Source: Verrucomicrobiia bacterium
GTDB lineage: Bacteria; Verrucomicrobiota; Verrucomicrobiia; Limisphaerales; JAEYXS01
Reading direction: 5' to 3'
DNA: 62,750 nt
NCBI GenBank assembly: GCA_036405135.1
Contig: DASWYF010000037.1
Location: 154,016-216,765, forward strand
The notes under the pieces are model-generated. The model did no database searches. It had not been told where the DNA came from and was given only the letters and a program-made list of their open reading frames with translations. The position numbers and the translations under genes were made by a program. Below, piece after piece: positions 55,383-62,750 of the stretch. Position 1 is the stretch's first letter. Each line of letters begins with the position of its first letter.

Positions 55383-55602
55383 TCGTTTGCCCGCCCGGCG
55401 CCAGCGAGTTCGGCAAGAGCCAATGCACGATAGTCCATATGAACTTTGAGTCGTCCCCAAGTAATTGGCCATCCGGTCGAGCTTCTAGCAAAGGGACCAA
55501 AGCGGAGCTCTTGACGAGATTGATTGAAAGTTACCCGCCTGTAACTCCAATCCCTGCCTAGTTTGAGGTTTAGCGGGACAGAACGGTCCACGTCGATGGC
55601 CA

Positions 55603-56115
55603 TCATCTGTCCATTTTGAACAAGAATTCTTTCTTGGCTTCCACCATGAACTCCAACTGCTGATGGATCTCGTTGCGCAATTTGGCCGCCGCGATTGCTT
55701 CTGGTTCCTTGGGATACTCCAGTATGAGTGCATCGCAGATGTCCCGGGCTAACACCATCAGGATAAATTGCTGGGTCTGCCCATCTGCCACCCGGAATCC
55801 CCGTCGCTCCATATGATCCATGGCTGGCGCCACCATCTCTTGAGGTGGGGTTCCATTCGCGTAGGCGGTGGCCTGGCGCAGAAGTTCATGGGCTGAACGT
55901 TGTCGTTGCTCCTTGAAGCCCTGCTCAACAAACTGGAACACCTCTTCGCGCCGGTCCGGTACGGGCGGTTTGGTTTCCACCACAATGACCTGAGGCGGCG
56001 ACTGTTCCTTCATCTTGGCCACAGCCCGTTGCAGTACCTCATCGGTGTTTTTGTTCGTCTGTTCTGTGCAGCCCACCACAGCCACCACCGGCAGCAGATA
56101 GTAGATAAGCTTCAT
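55603..56115 (-). CDS. Small lipoprotein, unknown function
   Basis: 170 aa from ATG 56115. Lipobox AVVGC16 after a short signal (MKLIYYLLPVVAVVG). The mature part is charged and helical, with a proline-rich stretch (VVETKPPVPDRREEVF) and a predicted helical C-terminus (AAAKLRNEIHQQLEFMVEAK). Third gene of a minus-strand set, 7 nt after the previous stop. Confidence 0.7.
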   Translation of the reverse strand: MKLIYYLLPVVAVVGCTEQTNKNTDEVLQRAVAKMKEQSPPQVIVVETKPPVPDRREEVFQFVEQGFKEQRQRSAHELLRQATAYANGTPPQEMVAPAMDHMERRGFRVADGQTQQFILMVLARDICDALILEYPKEPEAIAAAKLRNEIHQQLEFMVEAKKEFLFKMDR

Positions 56116-56122
56116 GCGGTCC

Positions 56123-57949
56123 TCATTTGATGATCAACCACCCCTTGCCAAGAAAATGGTTGATGTCACCACGCAGACTCCCCTCGACATCCAAACTCAT
56201 AACATACTCGATTCCGATGGCTACGCCGAACTCATCTCCTTCATGCATCCCGGTCTCCATGAGTCGGACCGTGCTGCCCTCTATGCTGCCGGAAAGCTTT
56301 TTGCTTACCTTCAAGGTTGGCCATTCCACAATGCCGGTTACGCTGCTGCCGTTAGCTGGTTCCAACTTGAACACCAAAGGAAAACGTTGCAGTTCGTTGT
56401 GGAGGAACCACGCTAATGTACCGCGCCAGATCCGGGCTTTGGACAGGTTCTTTTCCAGTTCAGCCGGAGCCTTGCTAGCCCATGCAACGATGGGCGGAAG
56501 TGCTGACAACTCCTTGGTTGAGGCCGGGTCCAGTTCGCCCGTCCAATCCGTCGCCCAGATTTGGGTGGCCGACTCAAAGCGCGCATTTCCGCCCAGGCGA
56601 AACTTATCTTCTGGTCTGCGTTGCCCGAGTGAAAATTCCAACTGGCCCTTGCCTTCAATGAGTAGCGGCTCGTTCTGTTCCAGCATGATGTAGGGAAGCC
56701 CGGGCCTTTTGCCCACCTGCTGGAAACTTAACGTCAGCTTGTCGGGACCGCTGCGCTGCCCGCTCAGGACTCGCTCGACTCCGAGGTCGGGCCATTCGAT
56801 TAGGCCTCGAACGCTTCCACTGGCGTCACATTGCACCGCCAGCCGGACACTGAGGCGACGGCCTCCCAGGTGGGTTCCAATCAGGTATCCTTGGAGGCTG
56901 ATGCCCTTGACTAGTTTCTGGTTGAGCGACTGCAAAGTATCAGCCCGCCAGATCTCCTGACGCTCCGTTTCCGAATCATCCCGGGCGGTTGCCATGTCGA
57001 AGGCAATGGAACTGGTGCGCCCGTTCATCGTGCAAACACCGATCAACTGCGTGCCCGACAGTTGGTTGAAATCAAACGAGTAGCTCACCCGCCCGGGCAC
57101 CTCCTGGTTCTCTACGTTTTCCTCTACGCTAGTTTCGTCCATCGTCAGCAGATTGCCATCCAAGCGGCCAGACACGCGGCGGGTCAGCCCACGAGTATGC
57201 CAACTGATGGTTCCACTAAGCTGGCCGTCGGCCGCCAGTTTCCAGCTCGCGGCGGCACCACGCCCGCCGGAGATGGCCGTTCGCTTGGTGAACTGGCTGA
57301 TAAACTCGGCCCTCGCCTTGGCGACCTGTTCCTGCCGGTGCTTTTCATGGGCAGCCACCGCCTCATCCGCGGCGGCAAGAGCTGCGTTCAGTTTCGTGCG
57401 CATCCCCGCGATCGCTTGCGCCTCCGGTTCACCCGGCTCCACCGCTTCCGCCAGCGCCGAACGGGTTTCGCCCGGAAAAGAGAAATCCCCAGACACCGGG
57501 CCAATTTGAAGTTTGAAACCTTTGTCCAAGCGGACAGCGGCATAAGTGCCCGTAACTTCTTTTGCTGTTCCTTTGGCTGTTCGCAACACGAGCACCTTTG
57601 GTTCCGGGATGCGAATGCTCTGGAATCGCTCACGATAAACGTCCGGCAAAGCGTTCACCTTGTCCCCGGCAGCCTGCAACTTGACCCATTCCTCCGTCGA
57701 GATGCGCTGCCGTAGAGATTCTGTCGTATAGAGGTTGTCCTTGCAGGTCACTTCGGCGGTGAAGTCGACCCGGATGAATCCCTCCGGATCATCGGTAGCG
57801 GTCACTTGCGTGACCTTGAGCTCGCTGCCTGGAGGCGTGCGTGTGCCAAGGTCGCGTTGGATGTCGTCCACTTTAGGTTGTGGTTTGGCGCAGCCCGTGG
57901 CCAGTGCCACGAGCAGTGGGATCATGAGAGTCAGTTTGTTCATAGGCAT
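56123..57949 (-). CDS. Large lipoprotein, unknown function
   Basis: 608 aa from ATG 57949 (a second ATG two codons on). Lipobox ALATGC near residue 20. A coiled helix about 180-240 (NAALAAADEAVAAHEKHRQE) separates two beta-rich halves. The C-terminal half contains internally similar segments built around 'L.G...W......R.LSG...G..L.L' (LSGTISWHTRGLTRRVSGRL; VRGLIEWPDLGVERVLSG; VTGIVEWPTLKVSKKLSG), suggesting at least three repeated beta modules. No enzyme motif. Second gene of the envelope operon. Confidence 0.72.
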   Translation of the reverse strand: MPMNKLTLMIPLLVALATGCAKPQPKVDDIQRDLGTRTPPGSELKVTQVTATDDPEGFIRVDFTAEVTCKDNLYTTESLRQRISTEEWVKLQAAGDKVNALPDVYRERFQSIRIPEPKVLVLRTAKGTAKEVTGTYAAVRLDKGFKLQIGPVSGDFSFPGETRSALAEAVEPGEPEAQAIAGMRTKLNAALAAADEAVAAHEKHRQEQVAKARAEFISQFTKRTAISGGRGAAASWKLAADGQLSGTISWHTRGLTRRVSGRLDGNLLTMDETSVEENVENQEVPGRVSYSFDFNQLSGTQLIGVCTMNGRTSSIAFDMATARDDSETERQEIWRADTLQSLNQKLVKGISLQGYLIGTHLGGRRLSVRLAVQCDASGSVRGLIEWPDLGVERVLSGQRSGPDKLTLSFQQVGKRPGLPYIMLEQNEPLLIEGKGQLEFSLGQRRPEDKFRLGGNARFESATQIWATDWTGELDPASTKELSALPPIVAWASKAPAELEKNLSKARIWRGTLAWFLHNELQRFPLVFKLEPANGSSVTGIVEWPTLKVSKKLSGSIEGSTVRLMETGMHEGDEFGVAIGIEYVMSLDVEGSLRGDINHFLGKGWLIIK

Positions 57950-57963
57950 GGGATGATTCGGGT

Positions 57964-59040
57964 TTAGGAGTAGAGCAGTCGCTCGCGCCAGCTATCGATC
58001 TGGGCATCCAGCTGTTCGACCAGGCTGCCCAAAGTATGGGCGGATTCGGTGCCGGAGACCTCCAGTCCCAGTTCGCGAAGTTTGGCAGCGAGTCCATCGG
58101 CCTCGCGCTGCCAGCCCTCGGGCGTGCAGTCGATGGCCACATTCCAGTTCACTTCGGTAAGGATGTTGGCGGCAGCAGCCGGAGGCGGAGGTACATAGGC
58201 CAGCTCGGCTTCGACTTGCGCCAGCTTGCGGCCATAGGAGCGGTTGAGAAAGTAGAGCGCGGCCCCAAAACCACCGATAAGAAGGATGCTGCTCCCTCGC
58301 AACACTGCTTCGGCGATGGTCCCGACGATCACGGCAACAATAACGGTAAGGCAGCCGGATTGCATCATGCCGGTGGCCAAGCCGTTCACCATTCCGCAAA
58401 TTTTGGACAGCCGCTCACGTTGGCGGCGATACTCGGCATTAAGCTGCGGGTTTCCAGAGGGCAGGCTGGATTTGAGCATCCACCATGGCCGCAGATGTTC
58501 GAGGGTCCGTGCCCAGCACCACAGCTTGAACAGGAGTGCCCGGCTGTTCTGGGCGATGACGACGAACTCGATAGCCTCCGCCTCCTCGGCGGACAGCAAG
58601 GCCCGGGCTTCCTGCCGGACCTGAAAGCAAAGCTTGAGGGTGGCATCCCAGTATTCCTTTTCGTTGATCTGCTCGAACGTGCGGGATGAAAGTCCTTCCC
58701 GCTGCATGTAGGCTTCAAAGCCAACCGCAAGATAGTAGGCGCGATGAGGGGCTGAACCCACGGCCCGTTGCCCGGCTTCCAAACCCTTGCGGATGACGAA
58801 AATGTTTTCCCGCCAGAAAGCCTGGAGATTCTGCTGATCGCGCGCCAGCGCCATGGCGTCGGCGATGGCCCGGACTTCTTGCGCCACTTGGGACAGCCCC
58901 TGATGCACGCCCGCCAGCCCTGTTTCCACCCGGCTCATCCCGGTGCGAACGGCCTCCAGCTGGCCCGTGATCACCCCTTGCTGATAGTGGTTCATGGCCA
59001 GTGAACTGGCCACCATTCCCCGGAAGAGTTCGTCGCTCAT
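57964..59040 (-). CDS. Membrane protein with coiled-coil N-terminus, unknown
   Basis: 358 aa from ATG 59040, with a strong AAGGAGG 5 nt upstream that settles the start. Residues about 20-75 form a coiled coil (VETGLAGVHQGLSQVAQEV). Residues about 225-275 form two adjacent membrane helices (GCLTVIVAVIVGTIAEAVL, SSILLIGGFGAALYFL). The C-terminal ~70 residues are soluble. Function unknown. First gene of a three-gene operon with two lipoproteins (gaps 14 and 7 nt). Confidence 0.72.
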   Translation of the reverse strand: MSDELFRGMVASSLAMNHYQQGVITGQLEAVRTGMSRVETGLAGVHQGLSQVAQEVRAIADAMALARDQQNLQAFWRENIFVIRKGLEAGQRAVGSAPHRAYYLAVGFEAYMQREGLSSRTFEQINEKEYWDATLKLCFQVRQEARALLSAEEAEAIEFVVIAQNSRALLFKLWCWARTLEHLRPWWMLKSSLPSGNPQLNAEYRRQRERLSKICGMVNGLATGMMQSGCLTVIVAVIVGTIAEAVLRGSSILLIGGFGAALYFLNRSYGRKLAQVEAELAYVPPPPAAAANILTEVNWNVAIDCTPEGWQREADGLAAKLRELGLEVSGTESAHTLGSLVEQLDAQIDSWRERLLYS

Positions 59041-59483
59041 ATGCCTCCTTGGCGAGCTGAACAACGACAGTGCCCCACAAAAAGTAGGAGCGTGACCCAT
59101 CACACCCTCGACAGAGGCACCGCCAAGTGCCCGAGAAAGGAATGCAACAAGCCACGCCCGATTGCGGGCGTGACTGAGGCAAGGTCCCTTATCGTGAAAA
59201 GTTTGGCGGTTTTCTGTCGAGACCTGTAGCCGCAGCTACGCGAAAATTATGGTTTGGTTAAGTAAGTAATTTCTTCAGTTTTTGTTCCTCACTTGGAGGA
59301 CTTCATTGCGGTTCTGATGCTGCTGAATCCCGGCGATTCAGCAAGTCTTTTGTCCGCCAAATTGGACAGACCCGACGGTTGGACGTCACGAGGAGGAGGG
59401 AAAATTCAACTGCTGAGTGAGGGAAGGAAAAGCCATGGCCACTGCGCGGCCTTGCCCCGGCGGTTAATGGGGCCTGGAAGTGC
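59041..59483. other. Intergenic region between envelope operon and paralogue pair
   Basis: About 440 bp. No gene recognised. A partial inverted repeat TGTCC-N8-GGACA lies at about 59351-59368, ahead of the 320-aa gene; significance uncertain. Confidence 0.45.
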
Positions 59484-60446
59484 ATGACATATTCAAATGT
59501 ATTTTTCCTAACCGAAGCCGAACTAGATGATTTGGATCTCAGCCGATTTCATGAACAGTGCAACCCAACGAGGTATCGGAATTGCCACAATTTCATCGCC
59601 GAACTCGGCCGGGTCGAACTGCACGCTGCCGGTTTGATTGCACTGCCTCCAGATGAGCTGATACCAAACCCAATATTTCGCGTTTACGTTAAGCAACTAG
59701 TAAGTGAGTGGCCAACATACTGGCTCTTTCTTCGCCTCGATCCTCCGTACGCACTCTACCACCTGGCCGCCCAGTGCCAACACGTCCTGATCACTAACAA
59801 TGATGCGGATGGCTCGTACTGCTTCTCAATCCCAGCAGAGGAAATCGTCGCATTGCTTTTATCACAATATGAGGGGGCAGTCGCGGAGGCGGCAATCTGT
59901 GGTGCGCCTTGGGCGGTAGTGATCGGGAGGCTTTGGGATGTGTTGAAATCTCTGAACATCCAACTGTTCAGTTTGGTTGAGCCGGAACTGGCTACAGAGC
60001 ATGAGTTGCCTTATGTTCATGTAGTGACGGAGGAGGAAGTTTGCAACGGGAACATTTCCAAACTCAGATCCCTGTTCGCAGCCGCTACCAGCGACACCAA
60101 GACAGCCAGTGTCATGCGTGGCAGCATTCGGCTTCAGTACGCTGACAATTCAGCACTACGCGACGCACCTGGACTAAAAGCGTGGGCGGGTAAAATCCTG
60201 ACAGAACTTCCTGAGAGCCTCTTCCTGCTAACACTTGATGAGCACGGCTTGATCCCGCTGATCAAGTGCTTCGTCCCAAAGAATGAGACTGTGGATCGGT
60301 TGGAGGTCACGGAGCTCTTCCATTGCCTAATGACTAGCTATCCGAAGCTTTTGGAACTGGAGAGGTTCTTGGGCAACGGGGAGTGTGGTGCAATTGCACA
60401 CCTGCGATTGGTCTTCAAAAGGTTGGGCTACGCTTTCTGTTTCTGA
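59484..60446 (+). CDS. Unknown protein, tandem paralogue 1
   Basis: 320 aa from ATG 59484. It starts MTYSNVFFLTEAELDDLDLS and shows two similar halves: each has a 'P..W.F.......PL.H......V...' strand-helix stretch followed by a helical tail. It is related along its length to the next gene (VFNFTKEEFTN start; matching FGLLFC versus LGYAFCF endings). No Pfam-like family recognised by eye. Near an integrase, so probably accessory DNA. Confidence 0.6.
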   Translation: MTYSNVFFLTEAELDDLDLSRFHEQCNPTRYRNCHNFIAELGRVELHAAGLIALPPDELIPNPIFRVYVKQLVSEWPTYWLFLRLDPPYALYHLAAQCQHVLITNNDADGSYCFSIPAEEIVALLLSQYEGAVAEAAICGAPWAVVIGRLWDVLKSLNIQLFSLVEPELATEHELPYVHVVTEEEVCNGNISKLRSLFAAATSDTKTASVMRGSIRLQYADNSALRDAPGLKAWAGKILTELPESLFLLTLDEHGLIPLIKCFVPKNETVDRLEVTELFHCLMTSYPKLLELERFLGNGECGAIAHLRLVFKRLGYAFCF

Positions 60447-60554
60447 AGCAAAAGGGGAACTCCCAAGGGCGTCTGGATCGCTACGCGCTCCTGCCCGCCG
60501 GAGGCAAAAGTTGGAAGGGGCTCAAGAACAGAGCGAAACAACAAAAAGGAAAAA

Positions 60555-61568
60555 ATGACCATCAAACCAACACCCAAAAGAGTATTCAACTTCACGAAGG
60601 AAGAATTCACAAACATGGAAATGCAACGATTTCGGGACGAAGTAGCCGAGCTCAGGGCGCTGCCAGTCAGCGAGAAAAACAAACTACTCGGACGGTACAT
60701 AATCTACCCGCGAGTGCTTACAGGCACATTGAACTACACACAAATCTTGAGCGATGGACGGATGCGGGAATTCATCAAGGCGGTGAGCAGTATTTTTCCA
60801 GAGTGGTTTTTCTACTTTCATGCCACCAATCAATTCAGCCCCGTCCATCTCTATGCACAACTAAACAATTTGACCATCATCGAAGGGCCGCCAGCCATTC
60901 GCAGTCGGATCGTCAGTTCACGCGCCGCTGTCATGTTGATGCTCCTCGATGCATACGCGGCGGCGAGGGTGGTGGCCGATGAATGCAGAACTCGGGAGAC
61001 GGCATTCATGACCCAGGTCCGACGGACTTTTGCCGTGGCGAATTTCGAGCTATGCGCAACCGATGATCGGCTGATTCCAGATCAAAGAAAATCGAGGAAA
61101 GTTATTCTCATCTCGGAGGCGGAACTTGAGGAACAAGGAGTGGTAAAAGTTAGGCAGATATTCGCGAAGGCTGATTTGAAGCGGGACCGCGGGGCTTTCG
61201 GTTTTGCGATGCTTCCCGACATCGAAGGGGAAACGCCAATTCTGTACTATGACAGTATCACGCGGTTTCTGCGGAGGGTTTGGCTCGAAATTCCCGAGGC
61301 CGCATTTTTCTTGAGGGCCAATGCAGCGGGCGCACTTAGTGCAATTGGAAGTGCTCTGGAACTTCGGGAGCTTCAAAATTCCCCTGATAACTTGCAGTGG
61401 CACCTTATCGTCAGTGCAGACGACGTCATTCAAGTCGTGCTTAAAAACTATCGCACTCTTCGCCGCCTCGATGGACAGGCTGGAGTAGCTCCCGAAGAAA
61501 CCATTTCACATCTCGAAAGCATTTTCGCAGCCTTCGGCCTGCTGTTTTGTCCAACCAAAAACCAATAA
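60555..61568 (+). CDS. Unknown protein, tandem paralogue 2
   Basis: 337 aa from ATG 60555, with AAAAGGA 6-8 nt upstream. It starts MTIKPTPKRVFNFTKEEFTN. Internal halves resemble each other (PEWFFYFHATNQFSPVHLY versus PEAAFFLRANAAGALSAI), and both resemble paralogue 1. Divergence between the two proteins is large, so the duplication is old. About 110 nt separate the genes. Function unknown. Confidence 0.65.
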   Translation: MTIKPTPKRVFNFTKEEFTNMEMQRFRDEVAELRALPVSEKNKLLGRYIIYPRVLTGTLNYTQILSDGRMREFIKAVSSIFPEWFFYFHATNQFSPVHLYAQLNNLTIIEGPPAIRSRIVSSRAAVMLMLLDAYAAARVVADECRTRETAFMTQVRRTFAVANFELCATDDRLIPDQRKSRKVILISEAELEEQGVVKVRQIFAKADLKRDRGAFGFAMLPDIEGETPILYYDSITRFLRRVWLEIPEAAFFLRANAAGALSAIGSALELRELQNSPDNLQWHLIVSADDVIQVVLKNYRTLRRLDGQAGVAPEETISHLESIFAAFGLLFCPTKNQ

Positions 61569-61572
61569 TCTT

Positions 61573-61725
61573 ATGACCACCAAGCAATCCTGCCATCGCC
61601 ACCGCTTGCCGCGCCCACGAGCCTCGCTTGTTTACAAACGACTCAGCAGATGTGCAAGCATGACAAAACCAGAATTTTATCAACGTGTCGCGTCCACGAC
61701 GATGAATAACCAACCTCGACGCTGA
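61573..61725 (+). CDS. Possible 50-aa basic peptide
   Basis: ATG 61573, 4 nt after the preceding stop, encodes MTTKQSCHRHRLPRPRASLV and ends NNQPRR. Very basic with no fold visible. Position suggests translational coupling, but composition is weak evidence. Confidence 0.2.
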   Translation: MTTKQSCHRHRLPRPRASLVYKRLSRCASMTKPEFYQRVASTTMNNQPRR

Positions 61726-61742
61726 GAAAACAAGAAACACAT

Positions 61743-62096
61743 ATGCCAGTATCGCATAACCAAAACCCTGAACTCCCAGATCATTCACCATACCGGTCCC
61801 CTGACGGCCTAGTGGAAGTTGTGATCAAAACGACCACGGCCAAAAGATGGCCGCAGCACACTTACCCGGTGGTCTGCCTTTTACTAAAGGCAGAGGCTGC
61901 CACCCGAGTCCAAGTCGCTAGTGATGGCAGATACGACGTGATGCTGACGAGTCGTGAGATACACGCACTCTTTCACGCTTTGCGTCAGTGTGATCCAAAA
62001 ATGGAGCAAACACTTCGCGGGCCCGCCGTCGATAAGTGCGCGTTCCGAAAAAAGAGGTGGGATGCGATCAACCGCAACCGATACAGGAAGTCGTAA
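61743..62096 (+). CDS. Small unknown protein
   Basis: 117 aa from ATG 61743. A beta-rich centre (LVEVVIKTTTAKRW, YPVVCLLLKAEAATRVQVAS, RYDVMLTSREIHALFHALRQ) and a basic tail (CAFRKKRWDAINRNRYRKS). No family recognised. Followed by a hairpin terminator and a convergent integrase gene. Confidence 0.55.
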   Translation: MPVSHNQNPELPDHSPYRSPDGLVEVVIKTTTAKRWPQHTYPVVCLLLKAEAATRVQVASDGRYDVMLTSREIHALFHALRQCDPKMEQTLRGPAVDKCAFRKKRWDAINRNRYRKS

Positions 62097-62102
62097 AATA
62101 GA

Positions 62103-62143
62103 AGTGACCAAGCATGCACCACGTGCTTGGCCACTCCTGTTTT
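62103..62143. terminator. Hairpin terminator between convergent genes
   Basis: Stem AGTGACCAAGCA / TGCTTGGCCACT (one mismatch) with a 9-nt loop, followed by CCTGTTTT. Lies between the stop of the 117-aa gene and the stop of the integrase. Confidence 0.7.
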
Positions 62144-62185
62144 ACAAACGCCACCTACTACTTCGTAGCGGTGGCGTTGTCTTGG

Positions 62186-62750
62186 CTACACCGCCTGTTC
62201 CGAAGCAGTGGCTACCATCTGTGCGGAGCCTGCGAATTCCACCCGCAGCAGTTTCCTCTCCGTGACAGCTTCGTAGTCCTCCAAGGAGGGCACCGTCGCC
62301 TGAGCCCGTTTAGCGTAGGAGCGGTGCACAGCCTTGCTGTTGTGTCCAAGGGATTGCTGGGCCTGCCGTTCGGGCATGCCGCCTCGAGCGGCCCGCTCGG
62401 CCCAAGCGTAGCGGTAAGAATGCAGCGTGACCCCGGTGATGGCCAGACCGTCACACCTTTGCTTAAACTCCGTCGCGCGATCTCCACAGCGCACAGCGCG
62501 CAAGTAGGGGAATAGCGGCCCGGCGGCAGGCAGTTTGCGCAGGACGGCGGCGCATTTCGGACCAAACTTGATCAGGGGCGGCTTCACGCGGGTGTCGTCC
62601 AGTCCCGCAAGTTTTCGACGCGAGTAGCAAATAGTGGAATCCTCCCAATCTATGTCTTCAGCCACCAAGTTGGCGATATCCGTCTGGGAACCGCCCAAGT
62701 GCCAGCATAGCTCGTAGAACGCGCGCCGCTCGGGATTGCCTTCCCGTTCG
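62186..62750 (-). CDS. Tyrosine recombinase/integrase, C-terminal part, runs off right edge
   Basis: The frame is open to the window end; upstream residues read ERRAFYELCWHLGGSQTDIA, so the true start is outside. Catalytic-domain features of the phage integrase family are visible: the box-II cluster HSYRYAWAERAARGG (HxxR), LGHNSKAVHRSYAK with the second His and the nucleophile Tyr. The first Arg lies beyond the window. Likely integrates an element whose body lies to one side; no attachment site was recognised. Confidence 0.88.
   Translation of the reverse strand, partial: EREGNPERRAFYELCWHLGGSQTDIANLVAEDIDWEDSTICYSRRKLAGLDDTRVKPPLIKFGPKCAAVLRKLPAAGPLFPYLRAVRCGDRATEFKQRCDGLAITGVTLHSYRYAWAERAARGGMPERQAQQSLGHNSKAVHRSYAKRAQATVPSLEDYEAVTERKLLRVEFAGSAQMVATASEQAV

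Noticed and set aside
55076..55606. 176-aa minus-strand frame opposite the 94-aa gene
   Set aside because: Ser/Arg-rich composition, no start signal; the plus-strand small gene looks better.
60383..60982. 199-aa plus-strand frame overlapping paralogue 2
   Set aside because: Out-of-frame shadow; the overlapping frame is related to the neighbouring gene and has a ribosome site.

Overview
The window looks like a chromosome segment from a Verrucomicrobiota bacterium (Pedosphaera/Limisphaerales-like). This is inferred from gene style: giant secreted proteins built from RCC1, delta-60 and InlB_B-type repeats, a C-terminal domain of the 'LEWS.DL..W ... RFYRV' type, an ECF sigma factor linked to a Ser/Thr kinase, and many lipoproteins. 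No rRNA, tRNA or CRISPR array was recognised by eye.

Region 1 (1-19.9 kb) is a signalling and cell-surface locus. A minus-strand operon encodes, in order of transcription, an ECF-type sigma factor, a zinc-ribbon/Ser-Thr kinase/CHASE2/cyclase protein, a FecR-TPR-outer-membrane-barrel fusion, an NHL-propeller protein and a secreted repeat protein that runs off the left edge. Divergently, four plus-strand genes (lipoprotein, PDZ protein, lipoprotein, 1715-aa surface protein) each carry the same ungapped upstream element, TGTCACA-N14-CCGT. This suggests they form the local regulon of the sigma factor. An FHA-cyclase gene follows.

Region 2 (19.97-25.05 kb) is mobile DNA: an intact IS5-type element with inverted repeats, an unknown gene, and a cassette with a small HTH protein, an unknown protein, a MobC-like protein and a MobA-type relaxase.

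Region 3 (25.05-34.4 kb) is a type I restriction-modification operon in the order hsdM-hsdS-methyltransferase-DUF1848-HEPN protein-hsdR. The three inserted genes make it a composite defence locus. The hsdM promoter side holds a strong palindrome that recurs 548 bp away, plus a 49-bp direct repeat.

Region 4 (35.1-42.1 kb) is an SOS locus: lexA followed by a single 1425-aa ORF that fuses a catalytically intact Y-family polymerase (DinB type) to a DnaE-type DNA polymerase III alpha subunit. I regard this as the most striking feature of the window. A near-perfect 26-bp palindrome covers the lexA start. Two unknown genes lie upstream.

Region 5 (42.4-59.0 kb) holds DUF72 and UspA genes, a divergent denitrification set (nirK with fused cytochrome c, nirV, sco), a GH99-like protein, three sensor/histidine-kinase genes, a small unknown gene and a three-gene envelope operon.

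Region 6 (59.5-62.75 kb) holds two tandem paralogous unknown genes, a small unknown gene, a hairpin terminator and a tyrosine recombinase cut by the right edge, probably the end of another integrated element.
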